Positions 27,346-35,936 of a DNA stretch of 64,000 nucleotides are shown here, in pieces; within the stretch, counting starts at the first letter, position 1, and each line of letters begins with the position of its first letter. This DNA is from Acinetobacter sp. TR3. Its GTDB lineage: Bacteria; Pseudomonadota; Gammaproteobacteria; Pseudomonadales; Moraxellaceae. Where the stretch lies: NCBI RefSeq assembly GCF_027105055.1, contig NZ_CP114264.1:1054001-1118000 (forward strand), in the 5' to 3' direction. Below the pieces are notes generated by a model that worked only from the letters and a program-made list of their open reading frames with translations, ran no database searches and was not told the DNA's origin. Position numbers and translations under genes: made by a program.

Positions 27346-28107
27346 ATGAATGATTTATTTGATACTTTAATTGATAATCCAATTAGAGAGCTTCCATTTA
27401 CTTTACCTCAAGTTACTGGGTTTTTTAGTGAGTGGGATCAATCACGCCAAGGCTTTATCATTTATATTCCAAATGGCATGCTATTTTATGCACCTCTGTT
27501 TTTCTCTAAGAAAATCAGTGATCGTTCAGTAGAATATTTTTTGGAAAATGATATTTATGAGATAAATCAGATTGATTGGAGTGAAATTCAATCTGAAGCT
27601 TTTAAAAATATAAAATTTAAAAATATTTTATGGAAACAGGATTTTATCAATCTTTATGGGAAAAAAAATCCTTTACCAAGATTGACCAGTTGGTATGCAG
27701 ATGAGGGTAAGGCGTATAAGTACTCAGGCATCTTGTCGCAACCGAATCCATGGAATAAAGGCTTACGGTATATAAAACAACAAATTGAAAAAGTTACGGA
27801 TACACAATTCAACAGTGTCTTAATGAATTGGTACCGAAATGGAGAGGATTACCTTAACTGGCATACAGATGATGAACCTGAATTAGGTAGAAATCCTACA
27901 ATTGCTTCCGTCAACTTTGGAGAGACACGGGATTTTCAGGTACGTCACAAAGATGACCATCAGCTTAAGTTTACGGTGCCATTACAACATGGTAGTTTGC
28001 TGATTATGTTTGGAGAAATGCAGCATTTTTGGGAACATGCAGTTCCTAAACGGAAAAAAATTCATGCTTCTAGATTTAATTTAACTTTCAGGACGATTTA
28101 CGGATAA
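27346..28107 (+). CDS. AlkB-type 2-oxoglutarate/Fe(II) dioxygenase
   Basis: 253 residues. The C-terminal double-stranded beta-helix has Fe ligands His173 and Asp175 (LNWHTDDEPELG), His231 (FWEHAVPK) and the 2-oxoglutarate Arg in ASRFNLTFR. FGETRDFQVRHKD and GSLLIMFGEMQ are typical of the ABH2/ABH3-like AlkB group. These enzymes oxidatively remove methyl groups from bases. The N-terminal 100 residues are additional and unassigned. It is cotranscribed with the methyltransferase; 166 bases then separate it from the VWA operon. Confidence 0.85.
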   Translation: MNDLFDTLIDNPIRELPFTLPQVTGFFSEWDQSRQGFIIYIPNGMLFYAPLFFSKKISDRSVEYFLENDIYEINQIDWSEIQSEAFKNIKFKNILWKQDFINLYGKKNPLPRLTSWYADEGKAYKYSGILSQPNPWNKGLRYIKQQIEKVTDTQFNSVLMNWYRNGEDYLNWHTDDEPELGRNPTIASVNFGETRDFQVRHKDDHQLKFTVPLQHGSLLIMFGEMQHFWEHAVPKRKKIHASRFNLTFRTIYG

Positions 28108-28273
28108 TCCTTGTGAACTATTTTGTTAGGTATGTTTTTTGGGATAAAAATTAAACTAAGTGACAAATACAAATCTAGTTAAAGCATTGTTCTATAGCAT
28201 ATAATGTTTTAATAAATAACATTTAAAATTATATGATTATTCATATCTAATTATTTAGAGGGTAACAATTAAC

Positions 28274-28954
28274 ATGGCAATGCAACAATTTGCAGTGGTA
28301 ACAGCACGACCTTTACCAGTCATTATTTTGGCTGATGTCAGTGGAAGTATGACACAAGATAATAATATTGGAGCGCTTAATGCTGCTTTAAAAGATTTTC
28401 TTAATACATTATCTCAAGAAAGTCGTTTAAATGCTGAAATCCAAGTCTCTATTATCACTTTTGGCGGTTTAAAAGCTGAAGTACATGTCCCTTTGACTCC
28501 TGCATGGCAAATTAATCAAACAAATGATTTAGTTGCTTCAGGTGGAACCCCAATGGGAGGGGCGTTTGAGTTGGCTGTAGAGATGATTGAGAATAAAGAT
28601 ATTATTCCTAGTCGTGCATATAAACCAACAATTGTTCTTATTTCTGATGGTATTCCTACAGACAATTGGGAAGCTTCTTTTGATAAGTTGAAAAATTCTG
28701 ATAGAGCACAGAAAGCATCACGTATGGCTATGGCTATAGGAACAGGTGCTGATAAAAATATGTTAAAAGCATTTGTAAATGATTTAGAAGCATCAGAAGT
28801 ATTTGAAGCACACAATGCAAAAGAAATACATCGTTTCTTTAGAGCGGTCAGCATGAGCGTTAGTAGTCGTTCACAGAGTAACACCCCTAATCAACTTCCA
28901 ACGGTGGATTTTTCAAAATTACCTGATGATGAATTAGATCTAAGTGATTTTTAA
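28274..28954 (+). CDS. TerY-like VWA-domain protein
   Basis: 226 residues, nearly all one von Willebrand A domain. The metal-ion-dependent adhesion site is intact: DVSGSM at about residues 21-26, Thr in SGGTPMGGAF and Asp in LISDGIPTDNW. The C-terminus is a short Ser/Asn/Asp-rich tail. TerY-type VWA proteins are scaffolds that pair with a PP2C phosphatase and a kinase. It is the first gene of a seven-gene run in which gaps are 2 to 7 bases or overlaps. A 166-base AT-rich gap upstream should hold the promoter. Confidence 0.85.
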   Translation: MAMQQFAVVTARPLPVIILADVSGSMTQDNNIGALNAALKDFLNTLSQESRLNAEIQVSIITFGGLKAEVHVPLTPAWQINQTNDLVASGGTPMGGAFELAVEMIENKDIIPSRAYKPTIVLISDGIPTDNWEASFDKLKNSDRAQKASRMAMAIGTGADKNMLKAFVNDLEASEVFEAHNAKEIHRFFRAVSMSVSSRSQSNTPNQLPTVDFSKLPDDELDLSDF

Positions 28955-28956
28955 TC

Positions 28957-29658
28957 GTGTATTTATCACTATGTTCAGTTTCAGTGATTGGTCCACGCAA
29001 TTTACGCGAAAAAAAATCTAATCAAGATGCTGTGATGCACCGGTTTTGGAATAAGAACTGGTGTATTGCAGTGTGTGATGGAATGGGATCTAAGCCCTTA
29101 TCTCACATTGGATCAACCTTAGCTTGTCAGTCAGTATGTAATGTTTTAAAACATTGTGATTTTTCTTTAGCTGAAAAAGAAGTAGCGAAGAAAATATATT
29201 TACATTGGTTAAAACTATTGAAAGAAAAAAATATTTTACCCTCTGATGCAGCGACAACTTGTCTCTTTGCATGGGGCAATGGGGAGGGAGAAGTGCGACT
29301 GTTTCAGCTAGGTGACGGTGCTATTTATTATCAAGCAGAAAGTTTCGGTCATGTTAGTTTGAAGTCTGATGACTTATTTAGCAATCAGACTAATGCCTTG
29401 GGTTATTCAAAAAAATGGGATGATTGGGCTTATAAAAAAATACATCTAACCAGTCAAAAACACGGCATCGTGTTACTTACAGATGGGATAAGTGATGATC
29501 TATTTAATGAACAGCTATTTACATCGACGTTGATTCAAAAAGCTACATTGCAAAGTGTAAGGCGAATAAAAAAGTATATACAACACGAGCTGCACCATTG
29601 GCCTACCCCCCAACACAGTGATGATAAAAGCATTGGCATAGTTTTTTGGAAAAAATAA
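28957..29658 (+). CDS. PP2C-family Ser/Thr phosphatase
   Basis: 233 residues starting with GTG two bases after the VWA gene stop. PP2C motifs are present: KSNQDAV, CIAVCDGMGSKPLSHIGS (metal-binding DG), FQLGDGAIYY, LLTDGISDDL and SDDKSIGIVFW with the final Asp. It should remove phosphate from the kinase encoded next or from its target. The compact size lacks extra domains. Confidence 0.87.
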   Translation: MYLSLCSVSVIGPRNLREKKSNQDAVMHRFWNKNWCIAVCDGMGSKPLSHIGSTLACQSVCNVLKHCDFSLAEKEVAKKIYLHWLKLLKEKNILPSDAATTCLFAWGNGEGEVRLFQLGDGAIYYQAESFGHVSLKSDDLFSNQTNALGYSKKWDDWAYKKIHLTSQKHGIVLLTDGISDDLFNEQLFTSTLIQKATLQSVRRIKKYIQHELHHWPTPQHSDDKSIGIVFWKK

Positions 29659-29660
29659 AG

Positions 29661-31079
29661 ATGATGAATGAAAAGCAAAAAAGAATTGTAAAAGACCTCC
29701 ACGGAGGTACTTATGAACTTCTAGGAAAGATTGGAGAAGGTGGCCAAGGTACTGTTTTAAAAACAGACCGAGTTAACTTAGTTGTAAAAATTACAAATGT
29801 ACTGCCAGAAGTTCAATTAAAAGAAGTACGTAAGCAATTTCAAAATGTTATGCGTTTACCACTTCGAGATTTAAAAATTGCTTTGCCATTAAGTTTATTA
29901 ACGTTAAAGAATCGTGCTGGTTACGTGATGGAGCTTATGGATGGCTTAGAACCACTTTCCGCACAAATAGAACGCATGTACACCTTAGAAGGGCAGCTTG
30001 ATCTTATTAAGTATAGAGATACAGGTAGTTTCGCACGCCGGTTACTGATTTTAAAAGAACTTGCTGAAACCTTAGCTAGGTTGCATGGCAAAGGTTTGGC
30101 CTTTGGGGATTTATCACCTAATAATATTTTTGTATCAACTTCGATTGAGCATCATCGGGTGTGGCTAATCGATGCAGATAATATTCATTATGCGGAGCAA
30201 TCTCATCAGCATCATTTCTATACCAAAGGTTATGCAGCCCCCGAACTGATTCGCAATGAAACGGGAACAAATGCACAAACAGATGCATGGTCATTTGCTG
30301 TCATCGCACTTCAGTTATTAACACATACTCATCCATTCAATCATGGAATTGCTGTTGAGGATGAAGATCTAGATATTGCTGAGGAAAAAGCTGCAAGGGG
30401 AGAATTTCCTTGGGTTTTTGATGTTGAAGATGATTCAAATGAAATAGCAGTACAAGGTTTTCCAGTGTTTGAAATGTTAAATAAGCGCTTATTTAATCTG
30501 TTTCAGCGTTGCTTTGGATCAAGCCGTTTAGCAGAAAAGTTAAATGAACGTCCTACGATGGCAGAGTGGCATTACGAGTTACATAGAACACTATCCTTAC
30601 TTTTAATGTGTCAGGAAGAAGGCTGCAGTAGTACTTTTATTGTGAATAAAAGGATGTGCTGTCCTTTTTGTCTAGAACCCAAACCGCTAACTTTAGATCA
30701 ATATGTTCGTATTAGATACTGGGGCTATGATCAAGATCCAATAATGGTTGAACAACCTTGGTTCGCAAGTTCTGAACAAGTGTTTTTAAGTTTAGGGCAA
30801 GAGAAGGCAATTTATCATGAGCCTCATAGCTATTTTGACAATGAAATGCTTAAACCTTGGTTTAGGATTGCCTTAACGAAAGATGGATTAAAAATTACGC
30901 CTGAAACAGATGATCATGTCATCTTGCAAAATGTTGATGGAACAAAATCTTATACTTTACATAAGACACAGATGTTAAAAAATCATCAAAAAGGCAATAA
31001 AGATCTTCTGATCACGCATTCTTCTTTACAAATGAATAGTGAAAAAATGCATTCTTTCTTTTGGCGTTTTACTTGGTAG
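29661..31079 (+). CDS. Hanks-type Ser/Thr kinase with C-terminal zinc ribbon
   Basis: 472 residues from the ATG at 29661. The P-loop GEGGQGTV, a Lys in LVVKIT, the catalytic block FGDLSPNN near residue 150 (SP replaces the usual HRDLKPxN Lys) and DADN in place of DFG mark a divergent but plausibly active kinase; YAAPEL and DAWSFAVI follow. A zinc ribbon (CQEEGCSSTF...CCPFC) lies at about residues 318-338. A C-terminal beta-rich segment resembles an FHA-like fold only loosely. With the VWA and PP2C genes it forms the TerY-P signalling triad. Confidence 0.82.
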   Translation: MMNEKQKRIVKDLHGGTYELLGKIGEGGQGTVLKTDRVNLVVKITNVLPEVQLKEVRKQFQNVMRLPLRDLKIALPLSLLTLKNRAGYVMELMDGLEPLSAQIERMYTLEGQLDLIKYRDTGSFARRLLILKELAETLARLHGKGLAFGDLSPNNIFVSTSIEHHRVWLIDADNIHYAEQSHQHHFYTKGYAAPELIRNETGTNAQTDAWSFAVIALQLLTHTHPFNHGIAVEDEDLDIAEEKAARGEFPWVFDVEDDSNEIAVQGFPVFEMLNKRLFNLFQRCFGSSRLAEKLNERPTMAEWHYELHRTLSLLLMCQEEGCSSTFIVNKRMCCPFCLEPKPLTLDQYVRIRYWGYDQDPIMVEQPWFASSEQVFLSLGQEKAIYHEPHSYFDNEMLKPWFRIALTKDGLKITPETDDHVILQNVDGTKSYTLHKTQMLKNHQKGNKDLLITHSSLQMNSEKMHSFFWRFTW

Positions 31080-31083
31080 TGCT

Positions 31084-34000
31084 ATGAAATTACATGAGTT
31101 TAAACTTGCTCAGCTACAAGTGATTCAAGCTGAGTGTCTAGAAAAAATAGACATTTCTGAAAATCATCAAATTTACTTATTTTTAGAAGATGAACAATGC
31201 TATTTAGAGTTTGAAAACAATATCTACCCTATAGAATTGATCTCAACCAATTCTATTACAGCCTCATCAGCAAAAGAATTAATTAAACAAAATGGTTTGT
31301 GGTTTTTGACCCAGAAACAAAATACAACGCTATTTTTATCAGGTTTCATACCAGATGCAGATACTTTTTTGGATCTAGATATTGCCGTTGATGAAGCGAT
31401 TACACATGTACTAGCAGATGATGGAAAAATTGCTCAGACTGATATTCCACTTGCAATAGATTGGTTAACAGAAGAGTTTTTGGTTGGTCTTGATGATTCC
31501 AAATTTATGGCATTCTCGGCTTTTTATAGCAATCAGAGTGAACGTCAAATTCTATTGATTGGCCAGAATCATCAATTAGAAATTAATGAAATCAAGGGTT
31601 ACTGGCAAGTAGATAAAATTAGTAAAAAACGACCTAGAGGCAATTACCGTTTAGTTTTATTACAAGGTGAATTACGATTCAAAGATCGTTCAATTGCAAA
31701 AAAAATGGACAATTTTGCCCATGAAATTGCATTAAAAGAACATACAGCTCAACATGGTGACTATATTGAAGTATGGAAGCAATATAGTAATGCACAATGG
31801 GAAGATGCTGTACATCGTGCAAATCAAATTAATTACTTGAAATATTGTGCTTATGAATCAGCCCATAAAACGGGTTATTGGTATATTTATGTTGAAGATA
31901 GAGAAAAATTATTAGATTTTGAAAAAAAATGGAATAGTTTAGATCGAAAAAAAGATGAGCAAGTACAATTAAGTTTGAATATTGCTGATTGGTTAGATAA
32001 TCAATTGGATGTCAAAGAGACAGGCTTAAACATTGAAAAAAAATCTTGGCGCGCAGAAATTATTCAGATTGAACCACAAAACAAACGCATTTTATTAAAA
32101 TTTGCAGAAAAAAGAGATCGACGCCCACCGTTAGATCAGGATACCAAGCAAGGCTTTTTATGCTTATCTATATTTGCGGTAAATATTCAACGTAAGCGAC
32201 AGCAAGAAGCGCTGAATTTAATTATCAGTCGTCGTAATCCTATGCCAAGCTTACACGCTCTCTTACAAGGCATAGAAGTTGAAGCACCTACTAGATCATT
32301 ACGAAAAGAGAAATGGAAAAGCTCTAAAACCAAAGCACTTTTCAAAGGTGGACGTCCGACGATTAAACAACAAGAAGCCATAGAGCTGGGGTTAAATAGC
32401 TCTGACTTGACAATTATCATTGGTCCACCTGGTACTGGTAAAACCCAAGTCATCACTGCATTACAGCAACGTATTAGTGAGTTATCTCATGAATCGATTC
32501 AACGTAGTATTTTACTCACAAGTTATCAGCATGATGCCGTTGATAATGTAGTAGACCGTAGTAATGTGATGGGGATTGCAGGTTTACGAGTGGGTGGGAA
32601 AATCAGAAATGATGATGATGAGCCTACTGGTGTTAATACAATTGAAAAATGGGCTACACCAATTCAGAAAGAGCTTAATCAGTTAATTCAGAACAATGAT
32701 TTTATAAGTTTATACCGTAATTTAGAAGAGCATTTACTTAAATTGCGTTTTGGTTCTATAGAGCAAAAACAAAAAAGTATCTTTGAAATACAAAATATTC
32801 TAGATCAACTTGCTGATAAATATAAAATTTATCTATCTCATGATTTAAAGCAATGGTGGGAAAAGTTTAAACAACCAAAACAATCATTGTCTATTGCAAC
32901 AAAAATGATGGAGCTTTATCCACTCATTTATTCGTTAAGAACAAAAATCTCAAGTTTTATCGATGATGGAATCCAGCGTTGCCGTTTAGTATTGGCATCT
33001 CTACAAATTTTGCAACAGCAAAATGAAAATCAAACAATATTATTGGCTGAGGAACAAAAAGTTTTAGAGCATTTTATCCGTTTAGATTTAAATAGTAATG
33101 AAGAAATTGATTTTACAGCATTAAGCGTATTAAAAAATAAACTAATAGATCGGTGTTTACCTGATTTTAGGCCAAAGCATTTACAGCGTTTATTGGATGA
33201 GGATATCTGTCTAAAATTAGACAGTATACTCAACGACATTAATGATAAAGCCAAAAAATCTAAGACATTGGCACATTTAATGATTTTAGATAAATACCGT
33301 TATCGCTTAATGACGTCCACAGGTGATATTAAGGAAACGATAGCTCATTATACCGCTGTTCTTGCAGCAACTTGTCAGCAAGCTGCTGGTAATGCGATGC
33401 AAGATTTAAAAGCGATTGATAAGAGCATTGTTTTTGAAAATGTGATTGTCGATGAGGCGGCAAGAGCAACGCCTTTAGACTTAATGATTCCGATGGCAAT
33501 GGCTAAACGACGTTTAATTTTAGTAGGGGACCATCGCCAATTACCACATATGTTGGATGATAAAATTGAAAAAGAATTATCAAAACAAGAGGATTGGAAA
33601 ACGGTACAAAGTGAAATGCTAGAGCAGAGCTTGTTTCAGCGCTTAGTTGAAAATATGCAAAGTTTAGAAGAAGAAAAACAACAGCCTAAGCGGGTGATCA
33701 TGCTAGATACCCAATTCCGTATGCATCCTATTCTAGGCGATTTTATTAGTAAAAACTTTTACGAAAATCATAAATTACCGCCGATTAAGTCTGGCAGACC
33801 AGAGACAGATTTTGTTCATGCAATTAGTGGCTATGAAGATCTCGTTTGTGGCTTCAAATGCATTCAGGATCAAAAGCAACAACGCCTAGGCACTAGTTGG
33901 CATCGTCCGAGTGAAGCAGAATGGATCGCTCAAGAAGCAAAAAGAATTTTGGATGAAAAACCTGAATTAAGTGTCGGTGTAATTAGTTTTTATAGTGGGC

Positions 34001-34428
34001 AAATTCAGTCTATCTTTAAAGCGATGGAGAATCCTAGAGTTGGATTAACTGTTGGTAATAAAATAGCAGAAAACTATCGAATCATTTCGACTGGTAAAAA
34101 TATTGGAGACGAACGCTTACGGATTGGAACGGTAGATGCCTTCCAAGGTAAAGAGTTTGATGTTGTTTTTGTTTCATTGGTGCGTACTTTACCAAAAGAT
34201 TTTAATGTCGATGGTTTAAATGATCGAGAGAAAGATGAAACAATGACACGTGCATACGGATTTTTACGCGTAGATAACCGTTTAAACGTTGCACTCAGTC
34301 GTCAACGTTCGTTATTGATTGTTACAGGGGATAAGGAACTCATTGCACATTCTGCAACTCAGGAAGCAGTGCCTGCATTACCTGCATTTTTAAAATTATG
34401 TGGAGGTCAGCATGGCAAAATTTTCTAA
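31084..34428 (+). CDS. Superfamily 1 (Upf1/DNA2-like) helicase
   Basis: 1114 residues from the ATG at 31084, five bases after the kinase stop. The first 430 residues are an unassigned beta and helical region. The helicase core has Walker A IIGPPGTGKTQVI near residue 447, Walker B VIVDEAARA near 789, LVGDHRQLPH, MLDTQFRMHP, VDAFQGKEFDVVF near 1017 and NVALSRQRSLLIV. A long helical insertion separates motifs I and II. No nuclease domain is evident. It should unwind DNA or RNA in step with the signalling triad. Confidence 0.85.
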   Translation: MKLHEFKLAQLQVIQAECLEKIDISENHQIYLFLEDEQCYLEFENNIYPIELISTNSITASSAKELIKQNGLWFLTQKQNTTLFLSGFIPDADTFLDLDIAVDEAITHVLADDGKIAQTDIPLAIDWLTEEFLVGLDDSKFMAFSAFYSNQSERQILLIGQNHQLEINEIKGYWQVDKISKKRPRGNYRLVLLQGELRFKDRSIAKKMDNFAHEIALKEHTAQHGDYIEVWKQYSNAQWEDAVHRANQINYLKYCAYESAHKTGYWYIYVEDREKLLDFEKKWNSLDRKKDEQVQLSLNIADWLDNQLDVKETGLNIEKKSWRAEIIQIEPQNKRILLKFAEKRDRRPPLDQDTKQGFLCLSIFAVNIQRKRQQEALNLIISRRNPMPSLHALLQGIEVEAPTRSLRKEKWKSSKTKALFKGGRPTIKQQEAIELGLNSSDLTIIIGPPGTGKTQVITALQQRISELSHESIQRSILLTSYQHDAVDNVVDRSNVMGIAGLRVGGKIRNDDDEPTGVNTIEKWATPIQKELNQLIQNNDFISLYRNLEEHLLKLRFGSIEQKQKSIFEIQNILDQLADKYKIYLSHDLKQWWEKFKQPKQSLSIATKMMELYPLIYSLRTKISSFIDDGIQRCRLVLASLQILQQQNENQTILLAEEQKVLEHFIRLDLNSNEEIDFTALSVLKNKLIDRCLPDFRPKHLQRLLDEDICLKLDSILNDINDKAKKSKTLAHLMILDKYRYRLMTSTGDIKETIAHYTAVLAATCQQAAGNAMQDLKAIDKSIVFENVIVDEAARATPLDLMIPMAMAKRRLILVGDHRQLPHMLDDKIEKELSKQEDWKTVQSEMLEQSLFQRLVENMQSLEEEKQQPKRVIMLDTQFRMHPILGDFISKNFYENHKLPPIKSGRPETDFVHAISGYEDLVCGFKCIQDQKQQRLGTSWHRPSEAEWIAQEAKRILDEKPELSVGVISFYSGQIQSIFKAMENPRVGLTVGNKIAENYRIISTGKNIGDERLRIGTVDAFQGKEFDVVFVSLVRTLPKDFNVDGLNDREKDETMTRAYGFLRVDNRLNVALSRQRSLLIVTGDKELIAHSATQEAVPALPAFLKLCGGQHGKIF

Positions 34429-35929
34429 CCAATTTTTATCTTATTATGATGCTTTTCCAAAAGGTAATGCCGAAAAAAATATGGTTTTTTTACCAATCTG
34501 GATTTGGAGAATTTGGGCACCGGTTGCTGGGAAAAAAACGGATATTAATGTCTTTCAAAAGACCCTTTTAGAGTTTTTGCATATTGGGCATCAGGATCGT
34601 CAAGAACTAGCGCATTGGATTGGTGTAGACTTAGAGTTAATTAATCTTATTATAGATACAGAATTAGTGCCTCGTGGCTTGATTCAGATTGACGTAAAAG
34701 ATCAAAAAATTACGCTCACTCCTAAGGGTGTGCAGACATTGGATGATGAAATTGAGCGTACTGAAGATTTACAAGCATATTATTTAGTACAGGATGCTAT
34801 TACAGGAGAATTGTGGCATCGTTTAATTCCAAATGATCTTGCATTGATAGATGTACAAGAGATCGACTCAAATATTTACATCCAAGGAAGTCGAGATTCA
34901 GGCAAATCGATCAGTGTTTTTTTAGCGGAGCCAAGAGAACATAAAGAACCTCTAGCACCTACACCCTATAAAATTACGCAAACCATCAAAAATCATAATA
35001 TGGCAATGCGTGGAACTTTAGTGCGTGATCATGAGCATAGGGGAAAATATTTAGATGGACAAAATTTAAAAAACTATGAGTTTTATTCTCAAAAACCAGA
35101 AGCGTTCTTTGTTTTATCGCATTTAGAGGAAAGTTTAGATTCATCGCATGTTTGTCAGTTACAAGACCCATGTCATGTATCACCATATGATGAATGGATA
35201 CAAAATTTGCATTTTGAACTTGCAACGAAACATCAGGGCTTCTCGAAAAAGGTTAAAAGATATTTAAAACAAGATATCCATAGTGAAGAAACGATAGATG
35301 AGTTTGAAACTCGCTTGTTGGAAGAAATCTCTTTTGAGCTGTCTGTAGATTTCCCATTTTCTGAACGTATTGAAAATCTAACCCAACATTTAAAAAGACT
35401 TTTAACGCGAAAGAAAAAATTGGAACAAACGGGTAATTACTACGATATCGATGACTTATTAAGCCAGTGCCAAAAGGCGTTAGAAGCCTGTTTTAAACAC
35501 ATGCTATGTTTTTGGAAGCATAAACATGCAAATACAACACCTCTAAAGTTAACTTATGATCAATTGATGAGCATTTTAATATTACAAGTAGGGGAGCTTT
35601 TTCCTGAAGAAAGTTTGGAGAAACTAAAAAAAGTTAATTCTGCACAGGTATATAGTGCGAATGGATATTCAGCAGGAAAATTTCCTGAAGTGAGAGTCTC
35701 TCTAAAACCTCTTATTTTTTCAAATCTATTATGTATATCAGAGTATCCACAACATCCCTTAATACGTCGTGATCTTTATCAAACTGATTTAGCAAAACTC
35801 ATAGAAATTTGTGAGCGAAGAAATGAGGGTAACCATGATTCAGGCGAAGAAGTCGATATAACAACAGCATTAAATCTATCTGAATTTACTTTAGATTGGA
35901 TTTCATTTTATACAGCAATTGAGGCGTAA
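34412..35929 (+). CDS. Unknown operon protein with N-terminal winged helix
   Basis: 505 residues from the ATG at 34412 with GGAGGT just upstream, overlapping the helicase 3' end by 17 bases. Not recognised. Residues about 30-110 look like a winged helix (FLHIGHQDRQELAHWIGVDL, PRGLIQIDVKDQKITLTPKG). The remainder is mixed, with a helical middle part (KQDIHSEETIDEFETRLLEE). No catalytic motif is visible. The neighbours suggest an adaptor or DNA-sensing component of the same system. Confidence 0.6.
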   Translation: MAKFSNQFLSYYDAFPKGNAEKNMVFLPIWIWRIWAPVAGKKTDINVFQKTLLEFLHIGHQDRQELAHWIGVDLELINLIIDTELVPRGLIQIDVKDQKITLTPKGVQTLDDEIERTEDLQAYYLVQDAITGELWHRLIPNDLALIDVQEIDSNIYIQGSRDSGKSISVFLAEPREHKEPLAPTPYKITQTIKNHNMAMRGTLVRDHEHRGKYLDGQNLKNYEFYSQKPEAFFVLSHLEESLDSSHVCQLQDPCHVSPYDEWIQNLHFELATKHQGFSKKVKRYLKQDIHSEETIDEFETRLLEEISFELSVDFPFSERIENLTQHLKRLLTRKKKLEQTGNYYDIDDLLSQCQKALEACFKHMLCFWKHKHANTTPLKLTYDQLMSILILQVGELFPEESLEKLKKVNSAQVYSANGYSAGKFPEVRVSLKPLIFSNLLCISEYPQHPLIRRDLYQTDLAKLIEICERRNEGNHDSGEEVDITTALNLSEFTLDWISFYTAIEA

Positions 35930-35936
35930 TATTTAA

